Below, one piece after another: positions 44,442 through 52,378 of a DNA stretch of 64,000 nt. Source of the stretch: Verrucomicrobiota bacterium (GTDB taxonomy: Bacteria > Verrucomicrobiota > Verrucomicrobiia > CAIQCK01). The stretch covers positions 1 to 64,000 of the forward strand of contig JAPLTX010000002.1 in the NCBI GenBank assembly GCA_026397915.1, given 5' to 3'. The stretch's first letter is position 1. Each line of letters starts with the position of its first letter. The notes beneath the pieces are model-generated. The model was given only the letters and a program-made list of their open reading frames with translations, ran no database searches and was not told where the DNA came from. The position numbers and the translations under genes are program-made.

Positions 44442-45731
44442 TTACTTCTTCATCACCGCCGCGAGGTCGGCTTTTGCGTCGCCAGTCAGCCGCAACCCGA
44501 ACTTCTGTTGCAGGATCTTGAAGACGTTCGGCGAGACGAACGCAGGCGGGTTCGGTCCGATGGTGACGTTCTTCACGCCAAGCGAGAGCAGCGTGAGCAG
44601 GACGGCAACGGCTTTCTGCTCGAACCAACTGACCACGAGCGTCAGCGGCAGGTCGTTGACGCCGCACTTGAACGCGCCAGCCAGCGCGACCGCCACGGCG
44701 ATGGCGCCGTAGGCGTCGTTGCACTGGCCCATATCCATGAGCCGCGGCAGGCCGAGATGCTCGCCGTAGTTGTAGTCGCGGATGCGAAACTTGCCGCAGC
44801 CGAGCGTGAGGATGAACGAATCCTTCGGCGTCGCCTGCGCGTAGTCGGAGAAGTAGTTGCGGCCCGGCTCAGCGCCGTCGCAGCCACCGATGACGAAGAA
44901 GCGGCTGATCTTCCCGTCCTTCACCGCCTGCACGATGGTGGGCGCGGCGTCGAGGATGACCTGGCGATGGAAGCCGACGGTGGAGGTGCGCACGATCTTC
45001 TCCGGCAGTGGCGCGCACTTCAGCGCTTTGGCAATGACCGGGGCGAAATCGTTGTCCTTCAAGCGCGTGCCGCCCGGCACGGCCGTGCAACGCGTGGTGA
45101 AAACACGGCCGGCATAAGCCGGAAGCGGGATGAGGATGCAGTTGGTGGTCGCAACGACGGGGCCGCTGAACTGCACAAACTCGTCTTTCTGCTTCTGCCA
45201 GGCGCCGCCGTAGTGGCCACCCATGTTCGGGTGATTGTGGAGCTTCGGATACATGTGAGCCGGCAGCATCTCGCCGTGGGTGTAAACCTTGACGTTCGTG
45301 CCTTCGCACTGCTTGAGCAGGCCGGCCAGATCCACGAGGTCGTGGCCCGTGATGAGGATGCCGGGGCCGGCTTTGGTGCCTTCGGTGACGGTGGTGGGCG
45401 AAGGTTTGCCAAACGTCTCGACATGGCCCGCGTCGAGAAGTTCCATGACGCGGAGGTTCTTGCTGCCAACCTCCATCGCAATCTCCAGCAGGCTGCCGAG
45501 ATCGAAGTTGACGTTGGTCATCGTCGAAAAAAGCGCTTCCTCGATGAACGCGCTGACCGACTCGTCGGTCTTGCCGAGACGGCGCGCGTGGTGCGCATAG
45601 GCGGCCATGCCTTTCAGGCCATACAGGATGATCTCCTGCAGCGACTGCACATCTTCGTCCTTGCCGCACACGCCCGGCGTGTTGCTGCAGCCCACACCGC
45701 GATACGATTGCTCACATTGATTGCAAAACAT
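44442..45731 (-). CDS. hcp: Hybrid cluster protein (hydroxylamine reductase), short class III-like form
   Basis: Iron-sulphur protein that removes hydroxylamine and nitric oxide and takes part in S-nitrosylation and nitrosative stress control. The N-terminal cysteines C3, C6, C15 and C22 bind the proximal cluster. The hybrid-cluster ligands are recognisable in TGHDL, THGEM, TTNC, RCTAVPG, GGCDG, LGCGKF and MGQCND. At 429 residues it is about 120 shorter than class I/II proteins (about 550); the missing part corresponds to a helical stretch after the N-terminal cysteines, as in class III proteins of thermophiles and archaea. No hcr reductase gene is adjacent. A FNR/HcpR-type site precedes it. 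Confidence 0.95.
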   Translation of the reverse strand: MFCNQCEQSYRGVGCSNTPGVCGKDEDVQSLQEIILYGLKGMAAYAHHARRLGKTDESVSAFIEEALFSTMTNVNFDLGSLLEIAMEVGSKNLRVMELLDAGHVETFGKPSPTTVTEGTKAGPGILITGHDLVDLAGLLKQCEGTNVKVYTHGEMLPAHMYPKLHNHPNMGGHYGGAWQKQKDEFVQFSGPVVATTNCILIPLPAYAGRVFTTRCTAVPGGTRLKDNDFAPVIAKALKCAPLPEKIVRTSTVGFHRQVILDAAPTIVQAVKDGKISRFFVIGGCDGAEPGRNYFSDYAQATPKDSFILTLGCGKFRIRDYNYGEHLGLPRLMDMGQCNDAYGAIAVAVALAGAFKCGVNDLPLTLVVSWFEQKAVAVLLTLLSLGVKNVTIGPNPPAFVSPNVFKILQQKFGLRLTGDAKADLAAVMKK

Positions 45732-45807
45732 GATTCAGTTTTCCTTTTCCTCGGTTGATGTATTTCACGCTCGCCGACCGCAACCATGCGGCTCTGCGAA
45801 TGCTGAC

Positions 45808-45849
45808 ACTATGACAGGCCGCCACCAAGAGCGAATTGACGCACGTCAA
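45808..45849 (-). promoter_or_regulatory. hcp promoter with FNR/HcpR-type operator
   Basis: TTGAC-GCAC-GTCAA at 45836-45849 is a perfect inverted repeat of the TTGAC-N4-GTCAA type known for HcpR-like members of the CRP/FNR family (the FNR core is TTGAT-N4-ATCAA). Reading toward hcp, 22 bases separate it from CATAGT (45813-45808), a -10 sequence. The operator then centres at -41.5 from a start near 45801, the exact class II activator geometry. The hcp ATG is 70 bases further on. Confidence 0.7.
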
Positions 45850-45879
45850 CAAACCTGAAAGACGGCCCGGCGCGGCCCC

Positions 45880-46872
45880 TTACCCCCGCCACGGACGGGC
45901 GCGCTGTTTCGGCAGGCTGGCGAGCACTTCGCTCGCAATCTTCACGTCCTCGGCGATCTCGAAGTCGAACATGCCGGCGAGCGAAAAGTCCGCGCCGTTC
46001 TCGAAGACGTAACGGAACGCGTTGCGCGGCGGAATCGCGCCGGCGGCCATCACCTTGAAGGCGATCCACGGCTTCTCCACCGTCTTCATGAAGTCGGTGG
46101 TTTCCTGCGGGTGACTGCACCAATAGCCGGGGATCTCGGCGTTGGGCGTCTTGATCTCCTCAGGCTTCGGCCCGGTGCGGTAGTTATGGTGGTGGAAGGT
46201 CTTGATGTAGAAGTCCGCGCCGAATTTGCCCTTCTCACTGGCCTTGATGACTTCGAGATCGTGCGCGCCGACGCCGGTGGGAACGCCGTGATGTTTGATG
46301 ACTTGCACGGCCTCGCCAATCAGGTCCGCTTTGCCCTGCTTCACCAACGCGTCGGTCTGGACACCCCACACGTAAATGGCGTCGGTGCCATCATCCACCA
46401 TCTTCTGAACGGACTCGCGATACTTCTGCAAGCCCGGCTCGATCGGCGCCGTGGTGCAGATGATCCACTGCATCTTGCCGCCGCGCTCCTTGCGGTGCTG
46501 CTGGAGGACTTTGAGAGCCGCCGGCACGGTGTGAATGACCAGTGTATTGACGCCGTTCTGCACGGCCACGGCAAGCGTCTCCAGAATCTTCTCGTCGGTG
46601 TTGTAGTGGCGCGTGAGGGTGTAAACGTATTTCAATTCGCGGCTGTGGGTGAAGTGCGTCAGCAAGTTGCCGCCGAGCAGGATGCGGCTGACCTCCATGC
46701 CGCAAATCTTGCCTTTCGGCAGCGATCCAGCCGGTGCCGCTTTGTCGGGCGCGCTCTTGCCCGCTGCTGCGGCTTCTGCCGCGATGCTGCGAGCGCCTGT
46801 CGCCAACGCGGCGGCCGTCGTTGCCAGCACCGATCCCTTCACAAAATGCCGCCTGCTCATGTCTTGATTCAT
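45880..46872 (-). CDS. Tat-exported aldo/keto reductase-like TIM-barrel protein
   Basis: 330 residues with a Tat signal (SRRHFVKGS at 6-14) and AGGA close before the ATG. The mature domain reads GMEVSRILLGGNLL near its start, which is the opening of aldo/keto reductase-type barrels, and has further strands such as GVNTLVIHT, QWIICTTAP, DAIYVWGVQ and WIAFKVMAAGAI. The usual AKR tetrad (D, Y, K, H) cannot be lined up with certainty, so activity is uncertain; it might be a redox-inactive relative. It follows the FAD-dependent oxidoreductase by 52 bases, and hcp follows with its own promoter. Confidence 0.75.
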   Translation of the reverse strand: MNQDMSRRHFVKGSVLATTAAALATGARSIAAEAAAAGKSAPDKAAPAGSLPKGKICGMEVSRILLGGNLLTHFTHSRELKYVYTLTRHYNTDEKILETLAVAVQNGVNTLVIHTVPAALKVLQQHRKERGGKMQWIICTTAPIEPGLQKYRESVQKMVDDGTDAIYVWGVQTDALVKQGKADLIGEAVQVIKHHGVPTGVGAHDLEVIKASEKGKFGADFYIKTFHHHNYRTGPKPEEIKTPNAEIPGYWCSHPQETTDFMKTVEKPWIAFKVMAAGAIPPRNAFRYVFENGADFSLAGMFDFEIAEDVKIASEVLASLPKQRARPWRG

Positions 46873-46924
46873 GGCTGTCCTTTGTTGCCCGGCTTACGCG
46901 GTTGATCCGAGCGGCCCCTTTCTA

Positions 46925-48286
46925 CTACGAGATTTCCGAAATATCCACCACCGAAGGCAACCGCCCGGACTTTGCCGCGACGGCGGCGGTCTTGCCCGCG
47001 GCCTCGCCCATCGCCACGGAGTTGCCCGTGACGCGATAGCTGGAGTGCGCGATGAAATCGCCGCTGATGCAGCGGCCCGCCATCATCAACCCCTTCACGT
47101 CCTTCGCGATGAGCGCGCGCAACGGGATGTCGTAGGGCTTCGCGCGGATACCGGTCTTCTCGATGCCCTTTTCCTTCTTCGGATCGGTCGAGTGAACGTC
47201 AATCCCAAACGTCGTGCGGCAGACGGCATCTTTTTGTGCACGCCCTTCGCGCACGTCGTCAGTGGAGACACTGCAAAGCCCGTGGATGCGCCGGCCCTCA
47301 CGCACGCCGATCTGCTCGCCCGTGGCGACGATGTGAACGTTCTTCCACCCGCCACCAAGCGAACGCAGGCCGTCAATCAACGCATGCAGCTCCTTGCGCG
47401 CGCGCAGTGTCGCCGCGGTCACGTCGCGGGCGTTGGTGCCCTTCATGTAGTATTCATGGTTGGCCATGAGCGCGAACAAATCGTCGCGCAGCCGGAAGAT
47501 CGTCGGCTTCGCATACGAAGGCGAGTGGCCGCCCTTCTCCATCTCAACCCGGAGCTTGTCCTTCGGTCCCGCCCAGTCCTTCGAGTCGTCATCGCGGAAG
47601 AATCCCTCGATGCCCTCCGGCGTGACGCCGGAGATGATCGCCATCAACGAGAACGGTTGCGTGTTGCCCGTCTCCGGATGGCCCATGTCGAACCCGCATC
47701 CCGCTTGTGCTGCGAGGTCGCCGTCGCCGGTGCAATCCACGAAGACCTTTCCCGCGAACGCCTCGCGCCCCGACTTCGACTCCGTAATGACATGCGTGAG
47801 CCGCTTCTCATCGTTGCTGATGGCAGCACAGACGCGCGTGTGAAGTTGGATTTCCACCTTCGCCTCAGCGCACATCTCCTCCAACACGAGCTTCATCACT
47901 TCAGGATCGTAGGCGTTGGTGGCTTTGCCGCTCTTGGTGAACGCCCGGCTGCCGCGCTTTTCGATCCGCTGCCAGATTTCCGCCATCAAGCCGCTCTTGT
48001 TCTTGTAGTCGAGGATCCAGCTCAGCAGTCCCGCCGTCCAGATGCCGCCGAGACAACCGTTCGTCTCCAGCAACAACGTCTTCGCGCCCTTGCGCGCCGC
48101 CGCGACCGCCGCCGCCACGCCCGCCGGTCCGGCACCGCAGACCACCACATCCGCAGCGCCTTGGATCAACACATCGCGCGCCGGTTCGCGGACGACGCGG
48201 GCCACGCTTAACGCAGGAACCTCGCGCGGTGCGAGCGACAACGCCGCGCCCATCCCGCCCAGTTTGAGGAAGTCTCTTCGTTTCAT
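46925..48286 (-). CDS. Tat-exported FAD-dependent oxidoreductase
   Basis: 453 residues of the FAD_oxidored family (relatives of succinate dehydrogenase flavoprotein-like and xanthan-lyase-associated proteins). A Tat signal (KRRDFLKLG) precedes the dinucleotide motif GAGPAG at 51-56 and ETNGCLGGIWTAG, where the cysteine may take part in flavin chemistry. VDCTGDGDLAAQAG and the C-terminal VKGLMMAGRCISGDFIAHSS are further family landmarks. The ribosome-binding sequence GAGAGGA before its ATG is part of a palindromic repeat (48287-48354). It stands second in the three-gene Tat-exported group 49261-45880. Substrate unknown, probably a sugar-derived compound. Confidence 0.9.
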   Translation of the reverse strand: MKRRDFLKLGGMGAALSLAPREVPALSVARVVREPARDVLIQGAADVVVCGAGPAGVAAAVAAARKGAKTLLLETNGCLGGIWTAGLLSWILDYKNKSGLMAEIWQRIEKRGSRAFTKSGKATNAYDPEVMKLVLEEMCAEAKVEIQLHTRVCAAISNDEKRLTHVITESKSGREAFAGKVFVDCTGDGDLAAQAGCGFDMGHPETGNTQPFSLMAIISGVTPEGIEGFFRDDDSKDWAGPKDKLRVEMEKGGHSPSYAKPTIFRLRDDLFALMANHEYYMKGTNARDVTAATLRARKELHALIDGLRSLGGGWKNVHIVATGEQIGVREGRRIHGLCSVSTDDVREGRAQKDAVCRTTFGIDVHSTDPKKEKGIEKTGIRAKPYDIPLRALIAKDVKGLMMAGRCISGDFIAHSSYRVTGNSVAMGEAAGKTAAVAAKSGRLPSVVDISEIS

Positions 48287-48354
48287 AGTAGTCCTCTCGC
48301 TCCGCGAGAGGGAATTGATAATAGCAAATCGTCTCGCGGAGCGAGACGACTACT
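48287..48354. repeat. Two-hairpin palindromic element, copy 2
   Basis: 68 bases bounded by AGTAGTC and GACTACT. Hairpin 1 is CCTCTCGC-TCC-GCGAGAGG, then AATTG and a spacer, then hairpin 2, CGTCTCGC-GGA-GCGAGACG. It fills the gap between two genes: its right end contains the TAG stop of the upstream gene and its left arm the ribosome-binding GAGAGGA of the downstream gene. Confidence 0.85.
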
Positions 48355-49261
48355 TTCCAAACTTCGCGTATAACTCCAGCGCCTTCTCATCCGTGACGCC
48401 GCCGCAGATCATCAACCGCGACTTCGCTTCCACCGACTCGCCGTTCTTCAGGTCGCGGCCAAACAGCGAGAAATAGAGCGAGCGATGGCCTTCCTCGTCC
48501 TGCGGGCAGGCGATGGCAAACGCATCCTCCGCGCGCGTCATCAACACCGCTGCCAGCTTGCGCTCCGCGTCGCGGCGGATGGCCAGCGGCGCGGCCAGCT
48601 TCGGGCGGATGGTCCACTCCACCGGATTCGGCGGCCGAGTCCAGCGGCCGTCCTGGATCATCTTCACCGCCGCCTCGTCGCGCGGGAACATGTGCCACTT
48701 GGCCGCCTCTTTTGACGCGCTGACGAACGCCGGCTTGTCGCCCGCCCAGACCACGGTGGTCGGGAAGCCGTCGAAATACGACGCCAGGAACACTTCGAAC
48801 CGCTTCAGTTCCTTGCGCGCCGTCACCCGCGTCGTCAGGTCCAACGCGTTCGGCGCCGACCAGCGATAGACCGCCATCATGTCAAACGGATGCGCGTCGT
48901 CCGCCGTCCAGCGCACCTCCACCGCGCCGTTGCCCAGCAGCTTCGCCTCGCTGGCCCAATCCCACCCCGCCTTGCCGTAGCGGTTCGTGTCGTCGAGCAA
49001 ACGGTAATGCGAGAACAAGCCGAGCGATTTCGTCAGTGCCGCGCCGCTCGCGCAATCGAACGCCGGGATCAATCCCTTGGACTGCCCCCCGCCGCGCAAC
49101 GTCCCGCGCAACGCGCCGGTGTCGAAGGTGAACTCCTTGCCCGCGGCGACGAAGGCGAGTTTGTTTTCCGCCGCCATCGCGCGCAATACCGCGCCTGATG
49201 CCGTGACAGCGAGTGCGCCGCCGATGAATTGTCTGCGGGAACAACTTTCGATCGATTTCAT
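48350..49261 (-). CDS. Tat-exported protein of unknown function
   Basis: 303 residues with a Tat signal (SRRQFIGGALAVTAS). The mature part is rich in beta strands and aromatic residues (LFSHYRLLDDTNRYGKAGWDWASEAKLL, RFEVFLASYFDGFPTTVVWAG), which suggests a beta-sandwich or jelly-roll, perhaps sugar-binding. No catalytic motif is clear and I do not recognise the family. It leads the exported group with the FAD-dependent oxidoreductase and the aldo/keto reductase-like protein. The stop codon lies inside a repeat element, so the original C-terminus may have been altered by insertion of that element. Confidence 0.75.
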   Translation of the reverse strand: MKSIESCSRRQFIGGALAVTASGAVLRAMAAENKLAFVAAGKEFTFDTGALRGTLRGGGQSKGLIPAFDCASGAALTKSLGLFSHYRLLDDTNRYGKAGWDWASEAKLLGNGAVEVRWTADDAHPFDMMAVYRWSAPNALDLTTRVTARKELKRFEVFLASYFDGFPTTVVWAGDKPAFVSASKEAAKWHMFPRDEAAVKMIQDGRWTRPPNPVEWTIRPKLAAPLAIRRDAERKLAAVLMTRAEDAFAIACPQDEEGHRSLYFSLFGRDLKNGESVEAKSRLMICGGVTDEKALELYAKFGK

Positions 49262-49275
49262 TTGGTTTTTCTCCT

Positions 49276-50112
49276 TCAGCGCGGAAGTTTCGGAAGTTCC
49301 GTTCTGAGTTCAAGAACTTCGACGGGGCAATCTTTCCAGTCGTGCGTCCAGCACACGATCAAGTCACAGTTGTCTGGATTATGGCCGTGCTCGGGGAAGT
49401 TCGAACTTCTCATCTCGAACTCGATTCGGACGTGTTCCCATTGAGATCCGCCCTTATTCAGGCAACGTTTACCTTCACAGTCGGGGTAGGCCGTGCGAAT
49501 GCTCTCGATGAGAAACCCCAACTCTTTGCTGACCATTCCAAACAGGTATACAACGCCCTGCTCGTTAACGGGTGCGTATCGAAGACCACGAAAATCAAGC
49601 GGCTCTCCGTAGAGAATCCTCGAACTTGACCGGCTCCCAGACTTTGGCGTGTGGGTCTTCGGGATCACGATAGGTTTCTGAGCCTGCGGTTGAGGCAAGC
49701 CCGATTGTTGAGCGTGCGAAGCGATTGGCGCGGGTTCTCCGAATTTAGCTACGTATGCCTCGATGGCCTGTCGAAGACTTCCCCACCGTTTCCCGTAAGT
49801 CCGCGCCGAGTATTTTCCCTCGGCGTTCATCAATGCGTTCGTCGGTCTTGTTCCAGTCCGTTTCCAAAGCTCACCTATGGCAGCAAGTAAATCATCATCC
49901 GACAGCTTCCGAGAACCAGAAACACTAACACTAGGAATATTTGGCTTCAATCCAGCAGCGGCAACTGCTTTGTTGAATGATCCAAAGTGGTAGAACAGAT
50001 TCGAGATATTTAGCTGGCTATGCCGCTTGAACTGTCTTGCAGTCAACGGAGCAGGCGAAACCGCATTTGCCACGCGTAAAATCTCTTGGAGAATCTCCTG
50101 TTTCTTATCCAT
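49276..50112 (-). CDS. Protein with homing-endonuclease-associated repeats and a possible nuclease domain
   Basis: 278 residues. Two copies of the small helical repeat found next to HNH homing endonucleases lie at about 8-57 (NLFYHFGSFNKAVAAAGL) and 70-118 (YGKRWGSLRQAIEAY); these bind DNA. After a proline/glutamine linker the C-terminal domain (165-278) reads YGEPLDFRGLRYAPVNEQG, RIEFEMRSSNF and CDLIVCWTHDW, ending VEVLELR. The acidic residues on successive strands recall PD-(D/E)XK nucleases, but the catalytic set is not proven. It is more AT-rich than its neighbours and unrelated to them in function, which suggests it was acquired. Confidence 0.72.
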   Translation of the reverse strand: MDKKQEILQEILRVANAVSPAPLTARQFKRHSQLNISNLFYHFGSFNKAVAAAGLKPNIPSVSVSGSRKLSDDDLLAAIGELWKRTGTRPTNALMNAEGKYSARTYGKRWGSLRQAIEAYVAKFGEPAPIASHAQQSGLPQPQAQKPIVIPKTHTPKSGSRSSSRILYGEPLDFRGLRYAPVNEQGVVYLFGMVSKELGFLIESIRTAYPDCEGKRCLNKGGSQWEHVRIEFEMRSSNFPEHGHNPDNCDLIVCWTHDWKDCPVEVLELRTELPKLPR

Positions 50113-50206
50113 GACTCTTTTTTCTCACCGTGCAGATGTCCTTTAGCGTGATCTAACGGGCGAAACAAGGTGGGCGGTCTTTCGCTTCGTTCTAGCGCTC
50201 ATACTA

Positions 50207-50227
50207 CCGAATCACCAGTCACCAATC
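50207..50227 (-). repeat. Three tandem heptamers at the isomerase stop codon
   Basis: On the minus strand the units GATTGGT, GACTGGT and GATTCGG follow one another. They match the unit family at 10459-10486. The TGA stop of the isomerase/epimerase gene spans the first repeat bases. Confidence 0.7.
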
Positions 50228-51086
50228 ACACCTTCTTCAGCCCCTTCAATACGCCGCGCATCCACGCGACGCTGGCCTTGGTGTTTTCGTCGGAGCCGTG
50301 GCACTCGATGGAGACGGCGCCGCTCCACTTGGTCTTGTGGAGGAACTCCATGCACTTCTTGATGTTGTCGGCGTTGACGCCGCCGCCGACGGGGACGACG
50401 GAGCTGCCAATGCCGGTTTCCTCGCCGCGGACGGAGGCGGCCAGCTCGGGGCTGACGTCCTTGATGTGGAGGTGCGACAGGTAGGGGCGCAGGGTCTTCA
50501 GATATTTCAGCGGGTCGTGGCCGGCGATGAAGCTGTTGCCGGTGTCGAAGTTGCAGCGCAGGAACTCGGAGTCGAATCGCTTGAAGAGCTTGAGCATGAA
50601 CTCGGGGTCGTTGGTGTAGGGGCCGTGCGGCTCGACGTTGATGACGATGCCGTAGTCCTCGGCCCACGGCAGGCATTGGGCGTAGTTGTCGCAGGTGACG
50701 CGGAAGACTTCGGCGCGCGTCATGCCCGGCGTCTCGAACGCGCCGTCCACGGTGTCCACCATCGGGCAGCCGATGTCGGCGGCGAAACGGATGCTCTGCT
50801 GGACGTATTGGACGCCGTAGGAGGAACCGTTCGGCCCCATCATCGGGTAGGAGCCGTCAATCTGCGTGACCTTGAGGCCCTTCTTGTCGAGGTAGCGGCG
50901 CAGGGCGAGCGGGTTGGCCTGGAGCGAGATGCCAGGGTCGTAGCCGAGCGCCTGGATGAAGTTCTGGCCGTGGATGACAGCGAACTCGAGGTGTTTGATG
51001 CCGACGGCGGCGATCTTGTCGCAGGAAGCCTCGAAGCTCATGCTCAACGGCCGCCAGTTGTCAGTGTGAAGTCCCAGTTGGATCAT
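50226..51086 (-). CDS. Sugar isomerase/epimerase-like TIM-barrel protein
   Basis: 286 residues of the xylose isomerase-like TIM-barrel family (AP endonuclease 2 superfamily), with no signal peptide and so cytoplasmic. The metal site of these enzymes is visible as E152 (NVEPHG), D181 (NFDTGN), H207 (HLHIKD) and E261 (IECHG). AAGGAG lies before the ATG. It is the last gene of the TetR-controlled operon (oxidoreductase, oxidoreductase, ThuA, oxidoreductase, isomerase). Family members isomerise keto sugars or, in some gut bacteria, cleave 3-keto-glycosides, which would fit the set. The exact reaction is not determined. Confidence 0.9.
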   Translation of the reverse strand: MIQLGLHTDNWRPLSMSFEASCDKIAAVGIKHLEFAVIHGQNFIQALGYDPGISLQANPLALRRYLDKKGLKVTQIDGSYPMMGPNGSSYGVQYVQQSIRFAADIGCPMVDTVDGAFETPGMTRAEVFRVTCDNYAQCLPWAEDYGIVINVEPHGPYTNDPEFMLKLFKRFDSEFLRCNFDTGNSFIAGHDPLKYLKTLRPYLSHLHIKDVSPELAASVRGEETGIGSSVVPVGGGVNADNIKKCMEFLHKTKWSGAVSIECHGSDENTKASVAWMRGVLKGLKKV

Positions 51087-51123
51087 GTTCGTTCTCCTTG
51101 TTGATTGATTAGGTTGCGGTGTC

Positions 51124-52359
51124 TCAAACTTTCAGTCCGGTCAGGTCATACTCCAGCTTCTTGTTCTCCTTGATCAGCTCATCCATCGTCAGGCAGCAAC
51201 GGCGCGCGCAGGCTTCGCGGCCGAGCACGGCGGTGAGCGCGTCGTCGCCGGCCTGCTGCGAGGTCGGGTTGTCGCAGCGGCCCTGGATAATGTTGTCGTA
51301 GAAGGTGGCGATGTTGCGAATGGCGCCCTGGTCGTAGAGGCTCACGACCTCGCCGCCGCCGTAATGCTTCGGGCCGCTGCGCAGGTAGGACTTGCCGCGG
51401 TAGCTGACGAGCGCGGTGGCCTTGTCGCCATAGGCGTCGAGTTTGAGCGCCCAGTCCAAGTCGTTCCGCAACGACTGGACGCGGTGCGTCCAGAGCAGCC
51501 CGTCGTCGAACTCGTAGGTCACGAGATAAACCTCGCGGAACTCGAAGCGCGGGTTGGGCCGGACGACGCGCGTGCGGCCGATGGCGCTCACGGGCCGTTT
51601 CCCGACGACCCAGAGGACGGCGTTGATGGAGTGAATGCTGAGCTCGTTGATGACGTCGCCCGAAAGCGCCGTGGTTGGCAGCCACCAGCGCAGCCGATCT
51701 TCGGCAGTCTTGATCGGCGGCTCGCCCCACGGGTTCGAGAAACCGACACTGTCAATGTGTCCCAGCTTGCCAAGGCCGCCCTCATGGATGCGCTTGACGA
51801 CCTCGATGTTGATCGGGTCGGTCCACATCTGGTAGTCCACGAGGTAACAGAGTTTCTTCTGCGTCGCGAGCCTAGCCGCGGCCTGAACCTTGAGCGCGCC
51901 CGGCACGTCCACGGCCGCCGGTTTCGCCCCGAACACGTGGCAGCCAGCCTCGACCGCCGCGTGCGCGTGGTGCGGGTGAAAATGCGGGACATTCACCACT
52001 GTCACAGCCTCGACGCCGCTTTCGAGCAGGCGTTTGTGAGCGCTCAAGCCCGAGAACCGGCGCGTTTTGTCCACGCCGAACTTGTCGCCCGCTTTGTCCA
52101 TGCGATCGGGGAAGTAGTCCGCCACGGCATGAATGTCATAGCCGCCGTGTTGCTTGAACAGGCCGCCGAGCCACGAGCCGCGTCCGCCGCAGCCAATGAG
52201 GCCGAGCTTGATCTTGCGCGCGAACTCTTTCGGCTTCGCTTCGCCCGCGGGCGCATCCGCTGCGGCGGCAGACAACGTGTCGAGCACTGTGGCCGAAGCG
52301 CCGGCCGCCAGCGCGCCTCCAAGGAATTCGCGGCGGGAATAGTGTTGTTGATCGTTCAT
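51124..52359 (-). CDS. Tat-exported Gfo/Idh/MocA family oxidoreductase (AKP variant)
   Basis: 411 residues; the ATG at 52359 is chosen for AGGA seven bases upstream and the Tat signal SRREFLGGA behind it. The nucleotide loop is GCGGRGSW (56-63). The EKP motif reads AKP at 145-147: the lysine remains but the glutamate is lost, and the preceding HFHPHHAHA is unusually histidine-rich. Catalysis may still be possible, or the protein may have a changed reaction. It is the fourth gene of the TetR-controlled operon, 19 bases after ThuA and 37 bases before the isomerase. Confidence 0.88.
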   Translation of the reverse strand: MNDQQHYSRREFLGGALAAGASATVLDTLSAAAADAPAGEAKPKEFARKIKLGLIGCGGRGSWLGGLFKQHGGYDIHAVADYFPDRMDKAGDKFGVDKTRRFSGLSAHKRLLESGVEAVTVVNVPHFHPHHAHAAVEAGCHVFGAKPAAVDVPGALKVQAAARLATQKKLCYLVDYQMWTDPINIEVVKRIHEGGLGKLGHIDSVGFSNPWGEPPIKTAEDRLRWWLPTTALSGDVINELSIHSINAVLWVVGKRPVSAIGRTRVVRPNPRFEFREVYLVTYEFDDGLLWTHRVQSLRNDLDWALKLDAYGDKATALVSYRGKSYLRSGPKHYGGGEVVSLYDQGAIRNIATFYDNIIQGRCDNPTSQQAGDDALTAVLGREACARRCCLTMDELIKENKKLEYDLTGLKV

Positions 52360-52378
52360 AGTCAGTCCTTTCAAATCA

